Source: MGBC120314 sp964403785
GTDB taxonomy: Bacteria > Bacillota > Clostridia > Lachnospirales > Lachnospiraceae
Length of the DNA: 14,273 nucleotides
Assembly (NCBI GenBank): GCA_964403785.1
Contig: CAYOHM010000049.1
Location: 1-14,273, forward strand
Direction of reading: 5' to 3'
Below the pieces are notes generated by a model, which saw only the letters and a program-made list of their open reading frames with translations, was not told the DNA's origin and did no database searches. A program made the position numbers and the translations under genes. Each line of letters begins with the position of its first letter. Positions within the stretch are counted from its first letter, which is position 1. Positions 6,210 to 13,550 of the stretch are shown in pieces.

Positions 6210-6247
6210 AAGGCGTTAGATTATGGAAATCTGACGCCTTTTTTTAG
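6210..6247 (+). terminator. Leader terminator (attenuator candidate)
   Basis: AAGGCGTTAGATT (6210-6222) pairs with AATCTGACGCCTT (6228-6240), 13 bp with one G-U pair and a 5-base loop. A T-run follows (6239-6245 including the stem end). It lies between the predicted transcription start (about 6189) and the ribosome site AGGAGG (6258-6263) of the first operon gene. No plus-strand gene ends upstream in the window, so it most likely attenuates the operon. Only about 20 bases precede it, too few for a riboswitch aptamer. Confidence 0.85.
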
Positions 6248-6270
6248 TTTTAAGTTAGGAGGAAACAGCT

Positions 6271-7518
6271 ATGGAAGTTTACCAAAATGCCAAATTAAGA
6301 CACAGAGCCGGATTGTTTGATATATGGGTGGATGATGAAAGGGTATATGACATTGTGCCGGCAGGCACGTTAAAGCTTCCGGCAGAGAAGGAAAAGGATT
6401 TGAAGGGAAGGCTTGTCTGTGAGCCGTATGTAGAATCCCATATCCATCTGGATTATATATATACCGCCGACCTTCCTGATGAAGAAACAGGTTCAGGAAC
6501 CTTGTTTGAAGCTATTGACAAATGGTCTGATTCCAAAAAGGTTTTGACAAAGCAGGACATCAAAGACCGTGCATACAAGGGAATTAACGCGGAGCTGTTA
6601 AACGGAGTGCAGTACATCCGTACCCATGTTGATGTTACAGACCCAAATCTGACGGCACTTAAAGCAATGCTTGAAGTGAAGGAAGAAGTAAAGGATTATC
6701 TTTATTTACAGATAATTGCATTCCCACAGGAAGGCTATTATGCCTACAAGGGCGGGGATGAGCTGGTGGAGGAAGCCTTAAGGCTGGGAGCAGATGTCGT
6801 CGGCGGAATTCCTCATTATGAGTTTACGAGGGAGCTGGGCGAGAAATCAGTGAAAAAAGCATTTGAGCTGGCAGTAAAATATGACAGGCTTCTGGATATT
6901 CATTGTGATGAAACGGATGATAATGAATCAAGATTTGTGGAAAATATAGCTGCCGAGGCTTACTATACGGGCTTGGGCAACAGGGCTGCCGCAAGCCATA
7001 CCTGTGCAATGGGTTCATATAATAACGCGTATGCGTTCAAAATGATGAGCAAATTCAAAAAATCAGGAATTAATTTCATATCCTGTCCGACAGAAAATTG
7101 TTATTTGCAGGGAAGATACGATAAGTATCCGAAAAGAAGAGGAATCACAAGAATTGATGAACTGGTGGCAGCAGGCTGCAATGTCAGCTTCGCACAGGAT
7201 TCAATATCCGACCCGTGGTATCCGCTTGGAAACGGTAATTTAATTCATCAGGTGGATTTCGGACTGCATCTTGGTCATATGATGAGCATTGACCAGATTC
7301 AAAACGGACTTGATTTTATAACGGTTAACGGAGCCAAAACCTTATGTGTTGCGAAGGAATATGAGCTGAAGAAAGGCAATAAAGCATCCTTTATCGTTCT
7401 AGACGCACCTGACGAGTTAAGTGCGATAAGAGAACGTGCACATGTTGTTTTAAGTGTACATAGTGGAAAAATCATTGTAGAAAAGAAACCGGAAGAAGTA
7501 TTGACCAAACCATTTTAA
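6271..7518 (+). CDS. Cytosine deaminase-like amidohydrolase 1 (possible 5-methylcytosine deaminase)
   Basis: This is a 415-residue metal-dependent amidohydrolase closely related along its full length to E. coli CodA (cytosine to uracil plus ammonia). Metal and catalytic residues are present: His57/His59 in SHIHLD, Gln153 in IAFPQEG, His211 and Glu214 in DIHCDETDD, His243 in SHTCAMGSYN, Asp310 in AQDSISDPWYPLG. The position of CodA Asp314 is Ser311. Loss of that Asp marks bacterial enzymes shown to deaminate 5-methylcytosine, so cytosine itself may not be the substrate. HIH is preceded by Ser where CodA and the paralog have Pro. AGGAGG stands 7 bases before ATG 6271. It is the first gene of the operon, 25 bases before a PucR-type regulator. 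No signal peptide is seen, so it is cytoplasmic and presumably acts on what the downstream importer brings in. Confidence 0.88.
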   Translation: MEVYQNAKLRHRAGLFDIWVDDERVYDIVPAGTLKLPAEKEKDLKGRLVCEPYVESHIHLDYIYTADLPDEETGSGTLFEAIDKWSDSKKVLTKQDIKDRAYKGINAELLNGVQYIRTHVDVTDPNLTALKAMLEVKEEVKDYLYLQIIAFPQEGYYAYKGGDELVEEALRLGADVVGGIPHYEFTRELGEKSVKKAFELAVKYDRLLDIHCDETDDNESRFVENIAAEAYYTGLGNRAAASHTCAMGSYNNAYAFKMMSKFKKSGINFISCPTENCYLQGRYDKYPKRRGITRIDELVAAGCNVSFAQDSISDPWYPLGNGNLIHQVDFGLHLGHMMSIDQIQNGLDFITVNGAKTLCVAKEYELKKGNKASFIVLDAPDELSAIRERAHVVLSVHSGKIIVEKKPEEVLTKPF

Positions 7519-7543
7519 GGATTTTTGAAAAGAGGCGAGGACC

Positions 7544-8290
7544 ATGGCTGTTACCTGTAAAGATATCATGGAATTGGCAACCTGTAAGCGGTTAAAACTG
7601 ATAGGCGGTGAGGGCGGATTGAACAATATTGTCACATGGCCCTTCATCAAGAATATGGATACGATAACGGAGTGGATACACGGAGGAGAGCTGATATTTG
7701 TCATCGGTGCTAAGGAGGACATTTCCGAGCAGGGCCTGCTTAAACTTATGGAGGAGGCTGCTGAAAACAATATTGCCGGAGTTGTGCTGCTGATTGGTGA
7801 TGATTACATAAAAAATGTTCCCCGCTGCGTAATACGTTACGCAAATGAAAAAAATATCGCGTTGTTCAAAATGCCGTTTCTTTTGAAATTAATTGATATT
7901 ACACAGGAAATTTCAAGATACATTCTGGAGGACGGTATAAAAAACAGGGAATGTCCAAGATTTAAGACACAGTCTTTATTGGAGCTTCTTCTTGAAAATG
8001 AGCCAAAGGAAGAGATACTTGCATATTGTTTTCAAAAGATACAACCATTAGAGGAATCAGACCGTATTATGGGAACGGAATATGTAAAGACCCTGCGTTG
8101 TTTTTTGGAAAGCGGAAATGATTTGCTTCACGCTTCGGAAAAAATGTATATACACAGAAACACCATGATTAACCGGATGAAGAAAATTAATTCACTTTTA
8201 AATATGAACGTCAATGACGTGGAGGTCAGAAATGAGTACTGTAACATTTTTAAGGTATTAAAATACTATGATACATTTGCCTGCGGGTAG
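7544..8290 (+). CDS. PucR-family transcriptional regulator (short form)
   Basis: This is a 248-residue DNA-binding regulator. The N-terminal PucR-type sensor domain (about 4-130) shows CKDIMELATCKRLKLIGGEGGLNN, the family-typical GGELIFVIG (47-55), the NNIAGVVLLIG strand (75-85) and a KMPFLLKLIDITQEI helix (109-123). The C-terminal helix-turn-helix (about 180-228) reads LRCFLESGNDLLHASEKMYIHRNTMINRMKKI, the usual PucR HTH. Most PucR proteins are about 400-550 residues with a middle domain, while here the linker is only about 50 residues. Relatives control purine, allantoin or amine use, so it probably responds to the imported nitrogen compound and controls its own operon. It sits between the two deaminase genes, 14 bases before the second. 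Confidence 0.85.
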   Translation: MAVTCKDIMELATCKRLKLIGGEGGLNNIVTWPFIKNMDTITEWIHGGELIFVIGAKEDISEQGLLKLMEEAAENNIAGVVLLIGDDYIKNVPRCVIRYANEKNIALFKMPFLLKLIDITQEISRYILEDGIKNRECPRFKTQSLLELLLENEPKEEILAYCFQKIQPLEESDRIMGTEYVKTLRCFLESGNDLLHASEKMYIHRNTMINRMKKINSLLNMNVNDVEVRNEYCNIFKVLKYYDTFACG

Positions 8291-8304
8291 GAAGGAGAAA
8301 TACT

Positions 8305-9546
8305 ATGATAATCAGAAATTGCAGAATCAGAGGTAAGGAAGGTCTTTATGATGTGGAATATGAGGGAGAAAAATTTACCAAAATCGTAAAACATCAGGAG
8401 AACGAGCAGAGTACAGCGCAGGAGGGATTCGACGCCGAAGGAAAAATGATGATGCCTCCGTTTGTTGAGCCGCACATTCATCTTGACTGTGTGCTGACGG
8501 CGGGAATACCGCATTACAATATGTCGGGCACCTTATTCGAGGGTATCAGTACATGGCATGAATATAAGACAACACAGCCATTGACCGTACCGGCAATTAA
8601 GGAGCGTGCAAAAGAAGCAATACGTCTTATGTCAGAGCATGGAGTACAGTTTGTGCGTACACATGTGGATGTGACGGAAACCTCCTTTAAAGGAGTACAG
8701 GCATTGGAAGAGCTTAAGGAGGAAATGAAAGGGACCATTGAAATACAGACAATTGCTTTCCCTCAAAACGGAATTATCTCACTGAAGAACGGCAAGGATT
8801 TAATGGTTCGTGCAATGGATATGGGAATGGATTGCGTGGGCGGAATCCCTCACTATGAATATACAAGGGAGTATGGACTGGAATCCATTAAGTTTATTTT
8901 TGATTTGGCAGAAAAATATGATGCCTGTGTGGATGTGCATTGTGACGAGATTGATGACGGACAGTCCAGATTCCTTGAAACACTTGCGGCAACAGCTTTG
9001 GAGAGAGGCTGGGGAAAAAGAACAGTGGCAGCGCATACCTGTGCAATGGGTTCTTATAATGATGCATATTGCAGTAAGCTTTTCAGATTATTAAAGGATT
9101 CCGAAATTAACTTTAATTCGTGTCCGGCTGCAAGCTCACATTTACAGGGCAGAATAGATACCTATCCTAAGCGCAGGGGAATAACGAGAATTAAAGAGCT
9201 TGCGCATGCGGGGATGAATGTTGCATTGGGACAGGATTCAATATCCGACCCGTGGTATCCGCTTGGTGTCGGAGATTTGCTCAGGGTATTGGAAATAGGT
9301 GTGCACGTAGCCCAGATGACGGGATATGAGGATTTAATCCATTGTTTGGATTTGATTTCAACAAATGGTGCAAAAAATTTATGCCTTGATGAACAGGAGT
9401 ACGGAATAGAAGAAGGAAAGGATGCAAACTTTATCCTTCTGGACGGAAAGGATGATTTTGAAGTTTTGAGATTCCTGAGTCCGGTTGTACTTTCGGTTCA
9501 CAGGGGTAAGAAAATTGCCGGAAAAATCATTGATTTTTCAATGTAA
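8305..9546 (+). CDS. Cytosine deaminase-like amidohydrolase 2 (possible 5-methylcytosine deaminase)
   Basis: This is a 413-residue paralog of the first amidohydrolase and CodA-like along its length. It keeps His57/His59 in EPHIHLD, the TLFEGI loop (76-81), Gln154 in IAFPQNG, His212/Glu215 in DVHCDEIDD, His244 in AHTCAMGSYN, and Asp311 in GQDSISDPWYPLG. Ser312 replaces CodA Asp314, as in paralog 1, so altered or 5-methylated pyrimidine substrates are likely. It differs from paralog 1 in FPQNG versus FPQEG, in the residue before HIH and in the region around 272-280, so the two may have split specificities. The ribosome site AAGGAG is about 8 bases before ATG 8305. It lies between the regulator and the binding-protein gene, 33 bases from the latter. 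One 36-base block is identical to paralog 1. Confidence 0.88.
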   Translation: MIIRNCRIRGKEGLYDVEYEGEKFTKIVKHQENEQSTAQEGFDAEGKMMMPPFVEPHIHLDCVLTAGIPHYNMSGTLFEGISTWHEYKTTQPLTVPAIKERAKEAIRLMSEHGVQFVRTHVDVTETSFKGVQALEELKEEMKGTIEIQTIAFPQNGIISLKNGKDLMVRAMDMGMDCVGGIPHYEYTREYGLESIKFIFDLAEKYDACVDVHCDEIDDGQSRFLETLAATALERGWGKRTVAAHTCAMGSYNDAYCSKLFRLLKDSEINFNSCPAASSHLQGRIDTYPKRRGITRIKELAHAGMNVALGQDSISDPWYPLGVGDLLRVLEIGVHVAQMTGYEDLIHCLDLISTNGAKNLCLDEQEYGIEEGKDANFILLDGKDDFEVLRFLSPVVLSVHRGKKIAGKIIDFSM

Positions 9547-9579
9547 TCATAACAATTAATTTACAAGGAGGAAAAGTTT

Positions 9580-10767
9580 ATGAGAAATTTAAGAAAAATG
9601 ATTGCGGTACTAGTGGTTATGTCAATGCTGTTTGCGTTGGCAGGTTGTACAGGCAGCAAGAGTGCATCTTCTGATTCAATTAAGATTGGACTTGTTTTTT
9701 CACTTACTGGAGGAACTGCCATTACAGAGGAGAGCATGTATAATTCTGCACTTCTTGCAATTGATGAAATTAATCAGGCAGGAGGAATTAACGGAAAGAA
9801 AATAGAATATGTGGTAAAGGATTATGCCACAGACCCTGATACAGCCGTTAAGGTAGTAAAGGAACTGATTTTACAGGATAAGGTGACTTCCATAGTAGGA
9901 CTTTATACCTCAGCTTCACGTGTTGCCGTGGAGCCGATTCTTGAAGAATATGAAATTCCGTTGGTATATCCTACATTTTACGAAGGAGAGGAACCAAATG
10001 ATTATGTAATTTATACGGGCTGCGTTCCAAACCAGCAGGGTGATTATTTTGTACCATATTTATATGAAAATGTTTCACATAATTTTTATCTGTTAGGAAC
10101 GGACACAACGTATGCACAGGGAATCAATGCACAGGCGGAAAGCCTTATCGCAGAGCTTGGAGGCAAGGTGGTAGGTGATGAACTGGTTTCTTCGGATGTT
10201 ACGGAATTTTCAGATATTATTGCCAAGATTAAGTCAAGCTGCGGTGATGATGGCTGTGTAATTTATGCCAACTTAAATGGTGACAGCGGCACAGCATTTT
10301 ATACGCAGTTTGCAGCAGCGGGTCTTTCAGAAAAGTACACGATTGCTTCATTTATTATGGATGAATCATTTTCAACGGCACTCGGAAGCGCGGCTGCAAA
10401 TACATATGCATCTGTAAACTATTTCAATTCCATTGATTCGGATGCAAATAAAGCATTTTTGTCCGCTTATGCTGCAAAATTCGGTGAAACAAAGGCATCA
10501 GCAGTAACAGCAGTTGGTGAGGCAACCTATGATGCGGTTTACTTACTTTCAAAGTCACTCGAAAAATGCGGCGATGACATCACAACCGAAAATATTCTGA
10601 AAAATTTTGCAGGCTTAAGTTTTGACGCACCACAGGGAACTATTACAGTGGATGGTGACAATAATCACATTTATTGCAAGGCAAGGATAGGACTGGTTCA
10701 GGCTGACGGCACGATTAAGACAGTGTTTGAAAGTGATGACGTAATTAAACCGGAACCGACGAGATAA
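9580..10767 (+). CDS. urtA: Urea/amide-type ABC transporter substrate-binding lipoprotein (UrtA-like)
   Basis: This is a 395-residue extracellular solute receptor anchored by lipid. The signal peptide has a basic start (RNLRK), a hydrophobic core (8-20) and lipobox LAGC with Cys23. The mature part begins IKIGLVFSLTGGTAITEESM, then LLAIDEINQAGGINGKKIE, DYATDPDTAVKVVKELI, SASRVAVEPILEEYEIPLVY and PTFYEGEEP, the typical pattern of the UrtA/AmiC/FmdD type-I periplasmic-binding family. Known members bind urea, formamide or other short amides. Linkage to two pyrimidine-deaminase-like genes suggests a cyclic amide/aminopyrimidine here, which is inference. AAGGAGG lies about 8 bases before ATG 9580. 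It comes before the two permease and two ATPase genes. The C-terminal DGDNNHIYCKARIGLVQ segment is also typical. Confidence 0.9.
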   Translation: MRNLRKMIAVLVVMSMLFALAGCTGSKSASSDSIKIGLVFSLTGGTAITEESMYNSALLAIDEINQAGGINGKKIEYVVKDYATDPDTAVKVVKELILQDKVTSIVGLYTSASRVAVEPILEEYEIPLVYPTFYEGEEPNDYVIYTGCVPNQQGDYFVPYLYENVSHNFYLLGTDTTYAQGINAQAESLIAELGGKVVGDELVSSDVTEFSDIIAKIKSSCGDDGCVIYANLNGDSGTAFYTQFAAAGLSEKYTIASFIMDESFSTALGSAAANTYASVNYFNSIDSDANKAFLSAYAAKFGETKASAVTAVGEATYDAVYLLSKSLEKCGDDITTENILKNFAGLSFDAPQGTITVDGDNNHIYCKARIGLVQADGTIKTVFESDDVIKPEPTR

Positions 10768-10808
10768 ATGTGTTCTGAGAAATATGCCAAAAGAAAGGAG
10801 AAATTCTC

Positions 10809-11678
10809 ATGGATGGAGCTTTAATAGGACAGCTTCTGATTTCAGGTGCGTGCAGTGCTTTTGTTCTGCTGCTTACGTCACTTGGACTGGTTATTATCAT
10901 GGGTTACATGAAGGTAGTAAATCTTGCACATACAGAAATGCTTATGGCGGGTGCGTTTTTATGTTATTACCTGTATTCTGTATTGCATGTACCGTTTATT
11001 ATTACTCTGGTGTTGGCATATGTCATATCATTTCTGTTTGGAATGTTAATTGAAAAAGCAGTTATCTGCCATTTTTATGGAAAAATGGCAGAAACACTGC
11101 TTGCTACATATGCTATTTCAATCATAATGAAGCAGTTGGCGCTGATTTTATTCGGCAAATCTTACAAACAGGTTGCATATCCGATATCCACGGTTATACA
11201 TATCGGTTCTGTTTATATTGAAGCCTATAAGCTGATTTTATGTTTGATATCAATTCTTGCACTCGTGGGAACCTTGCTGTTTATAAATAAAACAACGATG
11301 GGAAGAAAGATTCGTTCCACAACGCAGAATCGTGTTATGACAAACTGTCTTGGAATAGATACCAGAAAAGTTGATACCATAACATTTTCTCACGGAATGG
11401 GGCTTGCGGGTCTTGCCGGAGCAGCAATTGCGCCATTATCAACTGTCACTTATACATTGGGCGAGAGCTGGCTGACGAATACATTTATGAATGTTGTTCT
11501 GGGCGGTGTATCCTCCTTATTCGGAACAGTCGCATCTTCCTTTATAATACAGGAATCTATTTCTGTGATAAGCGGTTTTTCAAATAGTATTATGGGACAG
11601 ATTATCGTGCTGCTTGTTGTAATCATTATTATCCGTATTAAGCCGGAAGGTCTGTTTACACCGAAAGGAAGGAGATGA
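10809..11678 (+). CDS. urtB: Branched-chain/urea-type ABC transporter permease 1 (UrtB/LivH-like)
   Basis: This is a 289-residue inner-membrane permease, mostly hydrophobic helices. The N-terminal hallmark GLVIIMGYMKVVNLAHTEML (26-45) matches LivH/UrtB proteins, which usually read GLNLIFGVMGVINLAHG. The cytoplasmic coupling stretch near 165-200 (TTMGRKIRSTTQNRVMTNCLGID, then SHGMGLAGLAGA) is the usual ATPase-contact region, followed by the FMNVVLGGVSSLFGT segment and a C-terminal RIKPEGLFTPKGRR. AAAGGAG lies about 8 bases before ATG 10809. Its stop codon overlaps the ribosome-site region of the second permease gene, which points to translational coupling. It would form the channel with that permease for whatever the lipoprotein delivers. 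Confidence 0.9.
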   Translation: MDGALIGQLLISGACSAFVLLLTSLGLVIIMGYMKVVNLAHTEMLMAGAFLCYYLYSVLHVPFIITLVLAYVISFLFGMLIEKAVICHFYGKMAETLLATYAISIIMKQLALILFGKSYKQVAYPISTVIHIGSVYIEAYKLILCLISILALVGTLLFINKTTMGRKIRSTTQNRVMTNCLGIDTRKVDTITFSHGMGLAGLAGAAIAPLSTVTYTLGESWLTNTFMNVVLGGVSSLFGTVASSFIIQESISVISGFSNSIMGQIIVLLVVIIIIRIKPEGLFTPKGRR

Positions 11679-11683
11679 TAAGC

Positions 11684-12784
11684 ATGGAAAAAATAAAGAA
11701 AAATAATTTATTGAGCCGGTTTTTAAAATTACCGGTCAACAGATATATTGATTTGGCTATTTTGCTTTTCCTTTTGATATTTCCGTTTTTAAGTGAAACA
11801 TATTGGATTTATGTAATGTCCGGTATTATGGCATATATCATATTTGCTCTTTCCTTGGATTTGCTTTGGGGTTACACAGGACTTATGAGTATGGGACACA
11901 GCCTGTTGTTCGGAGCAGGAGGATATATGATAGGAATCTCGTGCTCTTACATCAATAAGGCGGACTGGGTATCCTACGAGAAGCTGCCATGGTTTTTGGC
12001 ACCGCTTGCCTCCCCGACGGGTGCATTTATTATGGCATTGGCAGTTCCGGCGGTTATTTCGCTAATCATTGGTTTCTTTATGTTTTCCGGAAAAATTCAG
12101 GGAGTGTTCTTTTCTTTGATTACACTGGCCCTCTCGGGCGTGGCAGAGCTGTTTGTTATAAATCAAAGCAAATATACACACGGAAATAGCGGTATTACCT
12201 TAATAAGCCGTACCTTAATCTCTGATTCAAAGCAGGACCGTATGAGTGATTTCGCTTTTTATTTTGTAATTTTACTATTTCTGGTGGCTGCATATGCTTT
12301 ATGTATGCTTATTGTTCATTCGCGTACAGGAAAAGTCATGCAGGCTGTAAGAGAAAATGAATCCCGCTTAACCTTCTTCGGATATAAGCCGGCGGCTTTT
12401 AAAATGTTTATCTATACAATATCGGGTGCAATGGCAGGTCTTGCGGGCGTATTGTACGCAAGGACGCAGGGCAGCGTAAATTCCACATCAGTCGGAATAA
12501 ATCTTGCAACACTTGTTTTGGTATGGGTTGCAGTCGGCGGGCGCGGAAACCTTACAGGAGCTATGGTAGGAACATTGGTGCTTCAGATAGCGGAAACTGT
12601 TCTTAATTCGGTGTTCTCCGGTATTTCAGCCGATTTTGCACAGTATTGGAAGCTTGTACTCGGTGTTATTATACTTGTCATTGTATTTCTTATTCCAAAG
12701 GGAATTGTAGGAACAGTCATTGATATCTGGCAAAAGGGAAAAGAAAAACAGAGAAAAGATGCGATTTTATTAAAGGAGGAATAA
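11684..12784 (+). CDS. urtC: Branched-chain/urea-type ABC transporter permease 2 (UrtC/LivM-like)
   Basis: This is a 366-residue multi-helix membrane protein of the LivM/UrtC family. Hallmarks are SLDLLWGYTGLMSMGHSLLF with following GAGGY, the long periplasmic loop around KLPWFLAPLASPTG, a GVFFSLITLALSG segment, and the coupling region GKVMQAVRENESRLTFFGY followed by KMFIYTISGAMAGLAGVLYA. I chose ATG 11684 because GGAAGGAG (11667-11674) lies 9 bases before it. An ATG at 11675 overlaps the upstream stop codon and directly abuts that ribosome site, so it is unlikely. The gene ends 3 bases before the first ATPase gene. It pairs with the other permease to form the transmembrane channel. Confidence 0.9.
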   Translation: MEKIKKNNLLSRFLKLPVNRYIDLAILLFLLIFPFLSETYWIYVMSGIMAYIIFALSLDLLWGYTGLMSMGHSLLFGAGGYMIGISCSYINKADWVSYEKLPWFLAPLASPTGAFIMALAVPAVISLIIGFFMFSGKIQGVFFSLITLALSGVAELFVINQSKYTHGNSGITLISRTLISDSKQDRMSDFAFYFVILLFLVAAYALCMLIVHSRTGKVMQAVRENESRLTFFGYKPAAFKMFIYTISGAMAGLAGVLYARTQGSVNSTSVGINLATLVLVWVAVGGRGNLTGAMVGTLVLQIAETVLNSVFSGISADFAQYWKLVLGVIILVIVFLIPKGIVGTVIDIWQKGKEKQRKDAILLKEE

Positions 12785-12787
12785 GCC

Positions 12788-13540
12788 ATGAGTGATGAAA
12801 GAAAAGTATTACTTGAAGTAAAAAATCTATCCGTGGAATTCAATGGCTTTAAGGCCTTTACTGAAGTCAATATGAAAATTTATGATGGTGAGCTGCGTGT
12901 TATCATCGGACCAAACGGAGCAGGCAAGACAACCTTTATGGATTTGGTTACGGGAAAGACAAAACCGACAAGCGGAAAGGTGATTTTTGACGGAAAAGAT
13001 ATTACAGGAAAATCAACCACCGAGATTACGAGAAATTACCATATCGGAAGAAAGTTTCAGGGACCGAATGTATTTGATAATATGACGGTGAAGGAAAATA
13101 TTGAGATTGCAATGGAAGGCTATAACAGCATGCGCAAATGTATTTTCTTTCACAGGACAAATGAATTTAGGAATAAGGTTGAGGAAATTTTAAAACTCAT
13201 TGACCTGTACGATTACAGACATTTTATGGCAAGCGATTTGTCGCATGGTCAGAGGCAGTGGCTTGAAATCGGAATGGTAGTGGCACAAAATCCTAAGCTG
13301 ATAATTTTGGATGAGCCGACGGCAGGAATGACGGCGGATGAAACCTATAAGACCGGAGAAATGATTAAAAAATTAAAGGGCTCTCATACACTGATTGTTG
13401 TTGAGCATGACATGGATTTTGTAAGGCAGGTTGCAGAGTACGTTACTGTGCTTAATTACGGCAGACTGCTGGCAGAGGGAACCATGGAAGAAGTGGAAAA
13501 CAACGAGGAAGTAATAGCTGTTTATCTTAAAGAAGATTGA
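12788..13540 (+). CDS. urtD: Urea-type ABC transporter ATP-binding protein 1 (UrtD-like)
   Basis: This is a 250-residue ABC ATPase that powers import from the cytoplasmic side. Walker A is GPNGAGKTT (41-49), the Q-loop region reads HIGRKFQGPNVFDNMTVKEN (85-104), the signature is LSHGQ (151-155) in LSHGQRQWLEIGM, Walker B is LIILDEP (171-177), and the switch His207 is in VVEHD. IGRKFQ with LSHGQ-QWLEIG is typical of UrtD rather than LivG, and this is my main reason for calling the transporter Urt-type. The ribosome site AAAGGAGGA lies about 7 bases before ATG 12788. It is followed, one base after its stop codon, by the next gene's ribosome site, so translation is probably coupled. Confidence 0.93.
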   Translation: MSDERKVLLEVKNLSVEFNGFKAFTEVNMKIYDGELRVIIGPNGAGKTTFMDLVTGKTKPTSGKVIFDGKDITGKSTTEITRNYHIGRKFQGPNVFDNMTVKENIEIAMEGYNSMRKCIFFHRTNEFRNKVEEILKLIDLYDYRHFMASDLSHGQRQWLEIGMVVAQNPKLIILDEPTAGMTADETYKTGEMIKKLKGSHTLIVVEHDMDFVRQVAEYVTVLNYGRLLAEGTMEEVENNEEVIAVYLKED

Positions 13541-13550
13541 GGTGATGGGT

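Noticed and set aside
6199..6330. Possible leader peptide starting ATG TGT TTA ACA in the importer operon leader
   Set aside because: There is no ribosome site before it, it runs through the terminator and into the first gene, and it has no run of regulatory codons.
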